Shown here one piece after another: positions 35,128 through 47,192 of a stretch of 64,000 bases of DNA (position 1 is its first letter; each line of letters starts with the position of its first letter). The position numbers and the translations under genes are program-made. The stretch is taken from the NCBI RefSeq assembly GCF_900324465.2, contig NC_046630.1:11731125-11795124 (forward strand), given 5' to 3'. This DNA comes from Anabas testudineus (taxonomy: Eukaryota; Chordata; Actinopteri; Anabantiformes; Anabantidae). Below the pieces are notes generated by a model. That model had not been told where the DNA came from. It saw nothing but the letters and a program-made list of their open reading frames with translations, and did not search any database.

Positions 35128-36359
35128 TGCCTGTTCAACTGATACCATCCTTCTGGTAACAGCAAGACACTGTCACAAGGTGTATGTACAAACTATTACT
35201 AATTTATCACCATTTTGACATTGGACATATCGTCTGCATGTTGTATAACTCAGCGAGGTGTTTAGGGGAAGTGTTATGTATCTGTGTATTCAGCATTTTG
35301 GCACATTCTGAATTAGCTACACATGTTGATCACAGAATGACAGAGACACATCACAGTGACCAGGAAGCAACAGGCCACTCTTTTGCTTTCAGAGTATATT
35401 GACTACTCCTTCCTTTATCGGGAACTGTTTGCACTAAGATGTTGGACCATTCATCAAGATGGAAAACCTGCGGTCCAGAAACCAGTTTCTTTTAACTCTG
35501 CACTTCAGAACATGAAATTTAAAACTGCTGATTGTGAGGACCATGCAGGGGTTTCACCTAGCATAAAGTCATACTAGTGAGGTATTTGGTTTGTTTGTGT
35601 TTGGGAATATTATCATCCTGGAATATGGGAACATCATCAGCACCACAGGCTGGAGAAAACAGTCTATGGCAATCCTCACACCGAGTCACTTCTGTGACAT
35701 CGACTGTAGTATGGATCCATCAAGGGTTAGGATCATCCACTGTCAACCATATTGATGTCTCCAAATGAACCAGCAGCATCAGGTCAAAACACCAGACTTC
35801 ACCAGTAGTTCCTCTTTAGGAGATGTGGTCTCTTTGTGTCTTTTTTATACAGGTTACTGTTAGAAGACCTGTCACTGACACCAGACCTATGATGTTATTT
35901 ACTGTGGAAACTCAGAAATGTTCACCTCTGACCTTCTGCAGCTGCACTGTAAAATATCAATTACTGCTGTCAGACCCAGTTCCCTTCTCTTCTGCGTTTG
36001 ACCTGGTCTGCAGGGTGTCTAGACTGCTCTCACCACATCAAGTACTTTTGTAGTCATGTTGTACATGTTCTTACTATTATTCTTACTATTATTTAGGTCA
36101 ATTTTTGTTCGGCAATTTTGGAAATTTGCTTCATGTTTTGAAAAAAAAAAAAGTACATTTAAGAATTTTTTTGGGAAAGTTGACACAGGCTGCTAACTTG
36201 TTCTAGTCAATATGACTCGCCTGTATAGCTGCAGCTGCATCTGTCATCAAATTAAGCGCTGAACTTGTTTTTATTTGGCATTTATTTATTTTTTGTATCA
36301 TGTGTAATGATTTATTTTTGCAAAAGAAAACATGTATACTATTCTCGACTGCCAATAAA
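35128..36359 (+). other. gmcl1: gmcl1 3' UTR
   Basis: Sequence from the stop codon to AATAAA at 36354-36359. Short reading frames inside it have no family resemblance and are treated as chance. Contains AT-rich stretches near its end (about 36055-36330), including TTTATT and ATTATTTA motifs of the AU-rich kind. Confidence 0.55.
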
Positions 36360-37656
36360 ACCGCCCATTCACATGGGCTGTGGTGCTATAACACAATCTT
36401 TAACTTTTTTTTTCTGAGCTCTTTGCTGTAACTGCATAGTTAACGCTTTTTTGCTTTTTGTTTTTTATCTCCTGACAGGCATGATCAAAGCAAAGCTGTC
36501 AGGTGATGTCAGTGATCATGTTCTGTCTAATCCCATGTGAAGTAAAGTCAGTAAAACCAACAAAACAACTATCAGAATCAGTAAAGTCTAAATATAATCC
36601 AGCATCATTTCTCCTGTTAGATGATGCTCAACTGATCTGTGTGACAGAAAAGTCCTACCTTTAAGACACTTATCAAGCCTCTACCCTATAAGTCTGTCGC
36701 TTATTATTCTAATATGATGTAAAGCGCCTACAAGAAAAATTCAGTCTTTATTAGATTATCACAATTATCATTTACTTATTTATATGGATAGTTGCCTTAA
36801 ATATTCTTTATCACAAAGAGAAGCTGATGGATATTGGTTCATTATATCAATTTTGCATCTTCTGCTGACTCATTCTCAGGCTTGTTGTTTTATGTTAATA
36901 TTCTTTGACTTCCTGTGCACATTTTCGAAGGGTGCTTTGTCATTTTTGCAAACGTAAATTCAATTTCAAATCAACAGATTGGCTGCATAATTCACCAGCT
37001 GCGAACTGAAAATACTAATTTTTGGGTATTTGACGGCATCAGTTAAATAAAATGAAATCAATGTTCACTGTTTTCTTGTATTTATTCTTGTACAGTTTTC
37101 TCTGGATAAAGAAACACAACGTAAGAGACAGAACGAGTCACAATAAAATAAAAAATGAGGATGAGAGGGTTCATAACAGTGAGAAACTTCAGATATTAAA
37201 CATGGTTGAGACACCAAATATAAAGAACATTCAAAACGTTATGCATCAATAAAAGCACATCTGTATCACGCTGATAACATAAGTGTACTGTATAATTTGA
37301 TGGGACACTCAGATCTGTACTGAGTGAGTTTACCTAAATGACCCCAGATGCATCACTGAGTTGAGTACTTAACCTTCAGTCTCCCAGTGTCCAGGGAAGT
37401 TTTACTGTTAAACAATTACACAGGGCACAATAACAAATCTCACAGTGAGCAGTTTTAAGCCTCCACAACACCAAAATTCCCAAACGTCACAGCCTCTAAA
37501 ACTTGTCAAAACCTTAAGTCACATGATTTTACCCTTCACACTCCCCATCTCTTCACGATGTTCCCGTCCTCTGTTCTTTAGCCGCCACTGGTCAAACTGG
37601 CTGAGTCGACTAACTCTGCACTGCTGTCTGTGTGCGCAATGGCCTACAGCCATCCA

Positions 37657-38393
37657 TCACTGATCTATAGAGTCCAAATTCTCTTTGAGTTTTCGGGTCA
37701 TGCTGGGGATCAGGTTAACGTGGTCGTCCACACAACTGCCCACACAGCGGTCCATCAGCGAGCGAACAGCAGGCTCTTTAGCACCAGAGTCAAAAAGATC
37801 CTTCCCCTTATCGTTGCAGTGCATTGTGCATCTGGTCAGACGGTCCTGAGGGGAGAATGAGGAGGTTTAGATGAACTCAAAACAGATGGTGGGCATGTCT
37901 AAGATATCTGCAGTAAAAAAGTGGGAAGACTTTCTGAAGCGCATGTACTGTACAGATATACATCTTATGTATCAGCTACATAAGAATCACCTGTTACAGG
38001 TGACCTGGCCAAGTGAAACCTATAGAAATCGTCCCCCTTTTGTCAGATGTCTCTCACCTGAAACTTCTCCAGCTCTGAAGTGACCAGTCCCTGAGCTTTG
38101 GCCAGAGGAGTGTGACACCTCTCGATACACTGATGCACCTGAGTCATGGAGTCTGTGGAGCGATCACAGCAATCTGCGCTGCACCTGAACATGCGACCCT
38201 GCAGAGGGAGGCCACAGACACACGTATGACGAGCGGTGCACAGATCAGACTGAAGGAGACCAGGTGCCGCACGCACAGGTCATGTTTCCACAGATAAGGC
38301 GCCTACCTGCATTTTACGGATGTGGTTTTTCTCCAGACTTTGGACCATTTCTTCCACCGCAGCCTGCACGCGTGCTTGATGTGCCTCTGCCAT
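37657..38393 (-). CDS. fam136a: FAM136A, mitochondrial twin-CX3C protein
   Basis: Small conserved mitochondrial intermembrane-space protein. Exons in transcript order: 38307-38393, 38058-38198, 37657-37845; 138 codons, the same length as human FAM136A. The order is an N-terminal helix ([24 protein letters not shown]), then the cysteine-helix motifs FRCSADCC and [11 protein letters not shown]. These are followed by [24 protein letters not shown] and [15 protein letters not shown]. The paired CX3C motifs are those expected for disulfide-linked helices. Its 5' end faces pcyox1 and its 3' end faces gmcl1. A minus-strand AATAAA lies at 37081-37086 (TTTATT), giving a 3' UTR of about 0.6 kb. Function is inferred from family knowledge only. 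Confidence 0.95.
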
Positions 38394-39280
38394 CTCTGCG
38401 CGTCCTCTTCACTCCGCAGGTCTTCACAAATATTTCAGACAAGTTTGGTTCCTTAAACCGGACCGGGCTGGGCTGGGCTGGCTCGACGTACCTGCTGCGT
38501 CCACAGCAAAGTTTCTTTACTCTACAAACCGCTAATAATTAAGGTCACCTCCACTTAAGCATGGTTCAGCATGAGAAGATGATTGCGTCACTTCCCGTTT
38601 TCTTCCGCAGTCGGTTTGAGGAAAGAAAATCCTCTTCCGTTTTGTGAGGTCAGATCAAAAAAGTAGGAAGGTGGTGTCACATTGAATTATTCAATAAACG
38701 CTCACAGACCCACTGATTCTCTCGTGTTGATAATATAATTCTCTATAAGCATTTATTTATTTATTTATTGATCTTTTCAATGGGAAAGTAACAACTTCCG
38801 CTCTGCACGCTGAAACCTATACGAGTTCAGGACAATTGACATTTCAAAATAAAAGCACGAGTATCACTTAAAGAGTATGAATTTTGCTTTTACTTATTTA
38901 TAATCTGACTTAAATCTTATTTACACCCTTGTAACATTTAAGACTGAATTGCAAATTGCAGAGAATATTTATCTTTATAGCAATCTCACTTTTGGCAACT
39001 GGCATAGGCACTAAAATAAATAATAAGTTCTTATGACTTTAAAAGCTCTTTTGAACCAACAGGCGAATGCAAAACTAAACTAAATACCAATTGAATGTGT
39101 TTTAATTTTCAGGCCTGTGTTCACTGTATGTCTTAGTTTGAGATGTGTACAGATCTGAAGAGAGTCTGCTCTTTGCGCGCGTTTGTTTGTCATTTGAACT
39201 TTGTGCGGCTTTTATTGTGAAGCGTACCCGGAAGTGTGTTCCACCATTCAGAGACCTGACAGCACGGTTCAACAAGTTTG
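38394..39280. promoter_or_regulatory. Bidirectional fam136a/pcyox1 promoter interval
   Basis: The 890 bp between the fam136a start codon and the end of the first pcyox1 untranslated exon (donor AAGTTTG|GTGAGT at 39281). An ETS-type CCGGAAGT is at 39228-39235 and a CACTTCCCG of the same kind, in opposite orientation, is near 38589. No TATA box is visible at either end. Both genes are housekeeping types that commonly share such promoters; sharing here is inference. Confidence 0.45.
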
Positions 39281-39700
39281 GTGAGTAACTTCCTCTTGTG
39301 TGTGTGTGTGTTTGTTTGTTTGTTGCGTTTGACAACAGTGCAGTTTTGTGTTGAAGTAGACAGGAGGAAGGTTAAGCGAACTTTAAAGCTCTACTGAAAT
39401 AACTGTGAAGTGAACTGTGCACTTCTGGATCAGCAGCAGTTCTCCTGTAGTGACTTTAGAAACAGTGAGTCCACACTGTGCACGACCACGAACATAAAAC
39501 CTTTTGCTTTTTGCATCTTAAGTATTGCAGACACTGCAGATTGCGTTGGCATCAGCTGTGTTATCCTATGTGTTAACGTTTCCTCCGCCATTCTTTGTAG
39601 GAGCCTGAGATCCTCGGAGTGTAACCTTTGACCTACACCGACACACTGAGAAATCAGCAGCTGAACTGATCGTAGCTTTCCATTTGTGTCTCATGTGCAG

Positions 39701-39724
39701 ATGGTGCTCGGTGCACGGCTCTAA
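39701..39724 (+). promoter_or_regulatory. Short upstream ORF in the pcyox1 leader
   Basis: ATG GTG CTC GGT GCA CGG CTC TAA, seven codons, ends one base before the pcyox1 ATG at 39725; the stop TAA is followed by ATG in the string TAAATG. It begins exactly at a possible splice acceptor (TGTGCAG|ATG), so whether it is in the mature mRNA depends on which acceptor (39600 or 39700) is used. Confidence 0.5.
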
Positions 39725-42438
39725 ATGCCCACGATGAATGTGCAAACGCTGACACTCAGAGCCCTGCTGTTCCTGGGGCTATGGCAGACTGGGAGGAGAA
39801 GTTTAGCCTCAGCTCCAAAGCTGCAACATCCACCTGAAAAGATAGGCAAGTTACTGACACGTCGTTAACCTGCATCCTGTCTGTCACTGCCACTTCTAAA
39901 TACTATTTCTTTAGGTAATGCTTTATTATGACCTCACATAGAGTACAGTTTCTCTCCCACAAGTAGGCAATTGTATTTTCTAAAGTACATTATATTGGCT
40001 ATAGTATCCGAGAAACCAGCTTGCATATGTCAAGTAATGCATGTTTCAACAATTAGTTAATTAATCAGTTAGTATATTGACATTAGATAATTGATTATTT
40101 ATTTAATAATGCTTTGGACTGTTTCTTAGTAAAAATAAAACATCCACTTTATTAACCCTAAGTTTTATAGGACTTTGTGATGGAATCAGGATTTCACACC
40201 AAACATATGCCAGTTTCAGCTTCTCCGATATTTCTCTTTTCCATATTCGTGTCTTGTGAATATTGTTGTGGTGTTAGACTGACAAAGCAGTTTGAAATAT
40301 CACATTGAGTTTTGGGTCTTTTGAGTCACCTTGATGTTGATTGGCATAGTGTAGACACAATAATTAATTAATTAATAATTAATCAGTTGAAATTAACCAA
40401 ATGAATTGCTAATAATGTGGAACTGGATGTAAATTGAATTCAGTAACCTCAAGAGCACAATTACAGCTGAGCCTCTTCCAGAGTTGGCTTACCTTGTTGT
40501 TATGGCTCCTGTGCAGCCGTGGTTGGAGCAGGCATTGGTGGAGCAGCAGCAGCATTTTACCTGAGGCAAGAGTTCGGAGACGGGGTGAAGATTGATGTGT
40601 TTGAACCTGGAGCTGTGGGTGGGCGACTGGCGACAGTGAAGGTCGGCGATCATGAGTATGAGATGGGAGGCACAGTGATCCATCCTCTGAACCTACACAT
40701 GAAGCACTTCATTGAAAAACTAGGTGACGTCAACATTTCCTAAATGAATCTGACTCACCAAAAATAAATGTAGTCCACTTTATTTGAATGTGTTTCCTCC
40801 TGGTATGTTTTCAGGTCTTTCTCCAAAGAAAGATGTCCCCTCTAAAATGGCAATCTTTGATGGAAACGAGATTGTGTTTCAAGAGAGTGACTGGTTTATA
40901 GTTAATTTCTTACGCATGCTGTGGCAATACGGGTTCAACTTCCTCCGCATGCAGATGTGGGTGGAGAGCATTATGGACAAATTTATGAGGTAAGGAGGAA
41001 AACTAAATCTCATTTCTAATTCTCATTCTTTCATCCAAAACTCGGCTTTAATTCTAATAATATTCTTTATAATCTTAAATTGTACTCTGTAAAGTGCCTT
41101 GAGATGAATTTTGTTTTGCTTTGGTCCTATATAAATAAATTGAATTGAAATATCAAAGCAGAATCACAGTTTGTTGTTGCATCTTAATGAATATGTAAAT
41201 GTGATCATTCACAGGATTTACCAGTATCAGCAGTACGGTTACTCATTCTCCAGCGTAGATAGGCTCCTGCATGCCATGGGTGGAGATGGTTTTCTTACCT
41301 TGATGAATCAAACTCTGGAGGAAACCATGATAGCTGAAGGATTTTCACAGAACTTCCTCAATGATATTGTTGCGCCCATTACTCGTGTCAACTATGGCCA
41401 AACTCTCCGCATCCATGGCTTTGTGGGTATGTTGCACAGTGTATTAGTTTATCACATACAGTTTGTAAAAATATAGGAGCTATTACTGAAGGGTGTAAAG
41501 TTATCTTTTTTGTCTTGACTTCTAGGGGCTGTTTCGGTAGCAGGAGCAGATTCAGGCCTGTGGTCAGTGGATGGAGGCAATAAAAGAGTTTGCTCAGGAC
41601 TGCTGTACCACAGTAAAAGTGAGCTCATCCCTGCCAGAGTGACTTCCATTTCATTCACACATCGACCTTCCAAGATGGGTAAGATTCATTTACTGTTGTT
41701 TTCTCTCATCAGTGTATTTGTCGTGTGGATGTTGACACTTCATTTCCCTCTTTTCTCTCCTTTTCAGGCCCCACAAACAGCTTCTATGAACTCAATTACG
41801 TTGGAGAATCAGGCTCAGCTCACTCCCTGTATGACATTGTGGTAATTGCAACTCCACTCCACCAGGGAAAGTCTGATATCACCTTTTCAGGCTTCTCTCC
41901 TCCAATCCCTTCCCACTACCCCGGACGCTACCAACAGACTGTGTCCACTATGGTTCATGGCTTGCTGAACATGTCTTACCTGGGGACCACCGAGTCAGCT
42001 GAGGGGTTCACTGCTTCTGACATCTTAACCACAGAGTTAGAAGGCTCTGTTATTTTCAGCCTGAGCTCTGTCGACCCTGTGCACATCCCTGAAGGTTACA
42101 AACGACCCCCCGCCAGCCAGCGCAAAGTTTGGAGGTTGTTCTCTCCACAGTCGCTGTCTCAAGAACAGCTGCAGAATATATTTGTCTCCTGGGATTCGGT
42201 TTCTGAGACTCGCTGGCTAGCTTATCCTCTGTACCGCCTCCCATATCGTAAGAGCCCCCCCTTCATCCTGCACGACAGGCTGTATTACCTAAACGCTGTG
42301 GAGTGGGCAGCTAGCGCTATGGAAATGAGCGCCATCTCTGCCAGGAACCTGGCCCTGCTGGCACACCACCACTGGCACGGACAGGTCGACAAGATCGACC
42401 AGGAAGATTTGCACACTCGACTACGAGGGGAACTCTGA
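39725..42438 (+). CDS. pcyox1: Prenylcysteine oxidase 1
   Basis: Lysosomal FAD-dependent thioether oxidase that cleaves farnesyl- and geranylgeranyl-cysteine from degraded prenylated proteins. Exons: 39725-39845, 40517-40723, 40815-40989, 41215-41426, 41526-41678, 41768-42438; 512 codons (human 505). After a signal peptide comes the Rossmann FAD motif [17 protein letters not shown], then [15 protein letters not shown] and [13 protein letters not shown]. The family body follows with [48 protein letters not shown] and [21 protein letters not shown]. Two in-frame ATGs (39725, 39734) are possible starts. The first coding intron has a GC donor (ATAG|GCAAGT at 39846), required by the frame of the FAD motif. 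Its 3' UTR runs to AATAAA at 43707-43712, with an earlier one near 43385. Confidence 0.97.
41076..41149 (+). repeat. LINE-2-type (Maui-like) 3' tail fragment
   Basis: The string CTGTAAAGTGCCTTGAGATG, then a variant of GGCGCTATATAAATAAA and finally TTGAATTGAA is the common 3' end of L2-clade LINEs (or SINEs sharing that tail) in teleosts. It lies in pcyox1 intron 3. Only the tail is present, so this is a 5'-truncated, inactive copy. Family naming is from memory and not from a library search. Confidence 0.55.
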
Positions 42439-43712
42439 AAAGTGAAATGAGAAGCAAAAGCAATAAAATACCATCAGCTGAGCAGAGATCCTGCCAGATT
42501 CTCTTGGGCTGTAGTAACTCTCCTGTCCTCTCTGTGTTATTTTTAATCATAAATGTAATAATTTCTCTTGGTCAGATAATATTGTACTCACTAAAGTATT
42601 AGCTGAGATCTGCAAACACCCTGAGATTAAAGTTGCTACATTAATTGAATGATTGAAAATTAATCTGCAACAGTTTTAATAACGGATTCATTGTTTTTTT
42701 TGGTCCATTGCCCATTAAGTAAGTTTTAAGTAACTCCCCACATTAATCAGTTAATAGAATTGTTAGGTGCAGACTCAGGTAGCACTGCTACAAAGAAACT
42801 AACAGGAGCAAACAAACTGGTTCAAATATTATCACAAATATTAACATCAAATATTAAATGAAGATGTTGAAAAGAAGTACCAACTGTCATTTGCAGTAAT
42901 ACTTTGTCCTTCTGCTTGTTTGCACTGTCTGGTTGTTTTAAGTTTCTTCCCTTATAGATCTCAGCAGTTAAGTCAGTGAGTACAATGTTATTATTTCTGA
43001 TTACAGTCGTGTATTAAACTGTAATTTCCCTTTAATCACTGCACCAGTAAGCCCATAAGTTTCTAATCACTTTGAACAACACTGCACTGCCGACTGGACA
43101 GAGTGCTCCTCTGGCTACATGATGTCTGAACAAGTTCTGAGATTTATTTTTGACGTGCACTGCTGCTTTTATGAACACAGCACACAGATGAGAAGTGTAT
43201 TTTTCTAGATTTTTGAGTCCTGTGGTTGCGAGTTTCTGTCAAACTATCCTGCTGCAAAATCCGTGACAGTGCACTAGAATTGATTCAACTGAATTGTTTC
43301 TGTTTACAATGAAGCCCTCTTGGAAAGACCAGGAACAAACATAAGCCCGTTGAGTATTTAGACTCCACATGGATTCTCCTGCACAAATAAAGTTTTGATT
43401 TTCAAATCAATTTGATTTCAAACAACACTGAAACCTCCCAGACAATACCGTGTTTTGAAACCTTGTCTGCTTTGTACTCACATTTGGTATCTTGGTCTTA
43501 CTACAAAGTAAAAGTCTACTTAAATTACTTTATGTTTTTCAATCACTTCACATCACCTACAGCAGATTTCACTTCCTGTGAGTCAGTTAGCAAACCTGAC
43601 TTACTGTTATAGCGTGTGACTTGTCTTTATAGTCTAATCATTAACCCACATTACGCTCTTGTTTTTATTTCCTTCTGTGATGTTCACTGTTAAAATGTAA
43701 TTTCAAAATAAA
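42439..43712 (+). other. pcyox1: pcyox1 3' UTR
   Basis: Stop codon to AATAAA at 43707-43712. No other exon is visible. Alternative poly(A) signal AATAAA near 43386 would shorten it by about 0.3 kb. Confidence 0.55.
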
Positions 43713-44065
43713 AATGTTCAGAGTCTTTGCCCTGTAGCGAACACTTATATTTATTATATTATATTTTTAATCAACACAATTCAATTAGCTGTGTCTTACA
43801 CAATGAAAACACCATTTCCAGTCCCAAAGGGAAACGTACATTGTTTTCAGCTCAGATGCAAGGACTTTTTTTTATTTTTTTTTTAAATCAGACACAATAA
43901 CATCCCTAATAAAGGCGCATATGACTGCGGAGCCAACAATGGCGAGCATTGACTGTCTGAATAAGGATACGTCTGTGTGGTGATGTGCCACGCAGCTGTC
44001 CTCTCAGGTAGGGAGGGACAATGGTACCAGAGCCGCCTGTCCATGCAGAACATGTGATGCAACTG

Positions 44066-44158
44066 AAAATATAAGAGACTGTGCAGCGACAACAGTACAC
44101 CACATCCAGTTTGCAGTGACACCCAAAATCTTCCAAGACCAACAGATCCGCGGCCGAG
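44066..44158 (+). promoter_or_regulatory. TATA box and 5' UTR of the acidic secreted-protein gene
   Basis: AAAATATAAGAG at 44066-44077 is a good TATA element. Transcription would start near 44100, giving a leader of roughly 60 nt with no upstream ATG before the start codon at 44159. A TATA promoter and short leader suit a strongly, tissue-specifically expressed secreted protein. Confidence 0.55.
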
Positions 44159-46574
44159 ATGGGTTTTCTGGTGCCAGTGTTTGTCTTCCTATCTGTGGCA
44201 GCATTTCACCCTGGTAAGAATACATCACCTTCATTTAAAACTTACATTTTAAACATAACAAGGCCTCTGGGATGAAAATGTAGTCTGTCTTTGATCACGT
44301 GTATAACTTTACCGCTGCAGAAAACAAATGTTTATCTACCATGGGTTACATCAGATTGTCAGTTCCATGTGCATTTGCAGCCCCAGCTAATGGGTTTGTG
44401 ATGCTTGCAGCTCTCTCAGCATCTCTGGAGTCTGCAGAGAAAGAGGAAACTGTCGTTCACTACGGTGAGGATTATCAGGAATGATCATTATTTGAAGGTG
44501 ATGATATTTGCATGCCTTAAAACTAAATTAACTCTTGGTTTCTTCTTCATGCAGATGGGCTAACTGAACTACAGAAGATAGGTACAGTGCATTGGTCCAA
44601 TGATTTTAAATATATATTCTATTATGTTTTATGCATTTTATGTTAATTGACCTGGTTTTTAATATATTTAGTTGTGTATATCAGTTAATTGATATATGTC
44701 TCTGTAACAATCCGGTTCCTCACTGTCTTTCAGATCAGATGGAGTTCGAGGCTGCTCGGAAGATTGAGGCTGCTCAGAAGAATGGTACGTGTGCGACCAA
44801 ACTGTGGTGACTTCATGTGCAAATATACTCTGAATGAGCTGTGTTCAGATCAGTGTGTGATAATAAAAATAATAATAATAAATGATCATCTTCCACACCT
44901 TCACGTCAAGTTACAGAGCAACAGAATGAGGAGATCCACTACCTTGGTGAGAGAAACCATATGACCTGTGACTTCATTCACAGCTAATCCAATAGGCTGA
45001 TCCAGGTTCATGAATGCAATCTTTCACTTACAGAGGCTGTTCAGGATGGATCGGGTAAGTTATATTCAATCATGTGATGAATAACAAACGCTGACTGTGC
45101 GGTACGTGCCAGAATCACCTGTTAACGTGTTCCTGACAGAGGAGGAGCACGTTGAAGCTGAGGATGACAACACAGGTGAGTGCTGCCTTTAACAGACGAC
45201 TTACTGTGCTTCTATTGTTGAGCCCGGACATAGCATAACTGTGAAATCCTCCTCCAGCAGAGGGAGGTGACAACTCTAACGCTGCAGCTCAGGAGGGTGA
45301 GAGCTTTTACTCTTCCACATGTTGGCCTGTAGATGGCAATAAAGGAAAAAAGTCTGAAAAGAACTGAATAGCAGGAGTGGATCCTAGACTAGACTGGCAT
45401 GCAAAATACCACATTGTTGTGACGGATTTTATTCCCCTGTTAACCACAGAGTCAGAGTCTGAGTCCTCAGAGGAAGCAGATGGTGAGATTGTGCCATTCA
45501 ATTTTTTATACAGGCTCTTAATCACACTGCATTAAAGTTCTGCTTTAAATCATTGATCATTTATGTATTATTTTACCAGAAAGTTCAAATAAAACACTAC
45601 AGCTAATTAATAATGAAACACTTATTTTTGTTTGACATCAAACTGCATTTTCTTGTCTTCCCAGAGCACCACAAGGCAGTGACAGAGACTGTGAGCAGTT
45701 TCGGTGAGATCTAGTACAACGTCCACTAAATACTCCTGACATTTACGACACCCACTGTGTATTTACCTGCTATGAATTCCTCATTTCTCCTCTGCAGATG
45801 AAGTCAGTCAGGAATCAGCTAAGGAGCAAGGTGAAAACCTGTAAAAGCTACAAACACATCAGTAATATTCACCAAATAAGTCCATGTTTATTGTTGAGTT
45901 ATTGCTTTGCTCAGCTTAGCTAATAATCTGAGATAGTGATCGACATTTTTGAGGCTGACTCAAAAGTACCTGCTGAGACAAGATGTGGTAAACTGTTCTG
46001 AGAAAGCCAGTGAAAGTTAAATTGTAGGTTGTTCAAGGAACCGGATAGTAAAAACCAGAGTCAGTCAGCGCCGGTCTCAGCTGGATTTAAACAGTGTCAA
46101 AACATTTAAAGGCTGGTTTCTAAATCAAGTAAACAATAAAATACCTCAAGAGCAATTAAAATGTACAACCGAGGCAGACTGATAAAAAAACAACCAGAAG
46201 TGACATTTTGTCCCAGTTTAATTTACAAACAATGAAAAAATGTTGCTCTGGACATATTCAAGTTGCCACAGTGATGACATAATCAGTTTACTGCTTGACC
46301 TCAAAAATAAGATGCTAAGATTATTTATTGGAACACAGTCCTCCTTGTATGTGAGTAAATCTAGGACAGGAATTCAGGCCACTGTGAGACTTCTGTTCCC
46401 AGGTGCTTATTGAACTTGATTTATACTGTATCATCTGCTCGTGGTTATTTTAGCACCAAGGATGCGCTGTCCCTGTCCTAAAAGATGCCATTTTAAATTT
46501 GATAAGATGCTTTTGATTCCATGTTTTTGATGTAGTTAGGGTTTAAACATGTTCTTAAAAATTCTTATGGTGTA

Positions 46575-46636
<62 letters not shown>

Positions 46637-46807
46637 TCATCTGTACAAACAAAGAGAGAGTGAGTCATATTAAAAACCCTAGTAGAATTCATTCATGTGC
46701 TGGCGTTGAGAGCCCTGGAAAACTACTGAATTGCAGTGTGTTTACAATGTAAAGCTAGCGTAAAGGAATCTTCTGTCTGTCCCCTCATCACAGATGTACT
46801 GGAGTGA
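44159..46807 (+). CDS. Uncharacterised acidic, cysteine-free secreted protein from 12 symmetric micro-exons
   Basis: I do not recognise this gene. Exons: 44159-44213, 44381-44464, 44555-44581, 44734-44784, 44911-44946, 45034-45054, 45140-45175, 45261-45296, 45450-45482, 45665-45703, 45798-45830, 46794-46807; 154 codons. All 11 introns are GT-AG and phase 1; all ten internal exons are multiples of three (21-84 nt), so any one can be skipped without a frameshift. The junction codon is Asp or Glu at nine of eleven joins. It has a signal peptide (residues 1 to about 23), one sequon (NVT, residue 72), an internal repeat EAARKI/EAAQKN, no cysteine, and a Glu/Ser-rich tail (ESESESSEEAD) with several S-x-E sites suited to secretory-pathway kinase Fam20C. 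SCPP mineralisation genes look similar but use phase-0 introns. AATAAA is at 46880-46885. Confidence 0.82.
46575..46628. repeat. (TA)n microsatellite
   Basis: About 25 TA units with one TTTA interruption, in the last and longest intron of the acidic-protein gene, followed by a T run. Simple repeat. Confidence 0.9.
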
Positions 46808-46879
46808 GAAAGCGCAGCAGCACGTGAATCCCAGCGCTCAGTCAACACCCGCTGCCTGAACTGCACCAAGCTTACTGTC

Positions 46880-46885
46880 AATAAA
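46880..46885 (+). terminator. Poly(A) signal of the acidic secreted-protein gene
   Basis: AATAAA 73 bp after the stop codon. The 3' UTR is short, supporting 46794-46807 as the terminal coding exon. Confidence 0.6.
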
Positions 46886-47092
46886 AAAAGGGAACAGTCC
46901 CGCATATCTGTATAAGCTGTGTTGACTTGTATTATATTCATGCTGTAACGTAAACATCAGGGCTGTGCTGAACCTTACCTTACGTATAAGACGCCTCTAT
47001 TTAGGTTTATTAACCGCAAACAGTTCAATACTTTTTGATGACATTTGTGAGTGTGTAGTAAAACAAGTTCAACACCCGTATTTTCCCATTTT

Positions 47093-47155
47093 TATTTATT
47101 TATTTATTATTTTTTGTTTCAAATCCACAATTGTGGATTAAAGTATGTTGATGTG

Positions 47156-47191
<36 letters not shown>
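47093..47191. repeat. (TTTA)n and A32 run at the slc20a1 3' end
   Basis: TTTATTTATTTATTTATT around 47093-47108 gives overlapping AATAAA signals on the minus strand and may end slc20a1. A run of 32 A follows at 47160-47191. The run could be the tail of a retroposed copy on the + strand, but no LINE or SINE body was recognised upstream and no target duplication is obvious. Confidence 0.5.

Positions 47192-47192
<1 letters not shown>

Noticed and set aside
35184-36053. A separate small gene downstream of gmcl1
   Set aside because: The frames are short, lack family resemblance and precede the gmcl1 poly(A) signal, so they are read as 3' UTR.
44159-46807. Assignment of the acidic gene to the SCPP family
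   Set aside because: Composition and small exons fit, but SCPP genes use phase-0 introns and this gene uses only phase 1; the placement is also not one I know for SCPP clusters.
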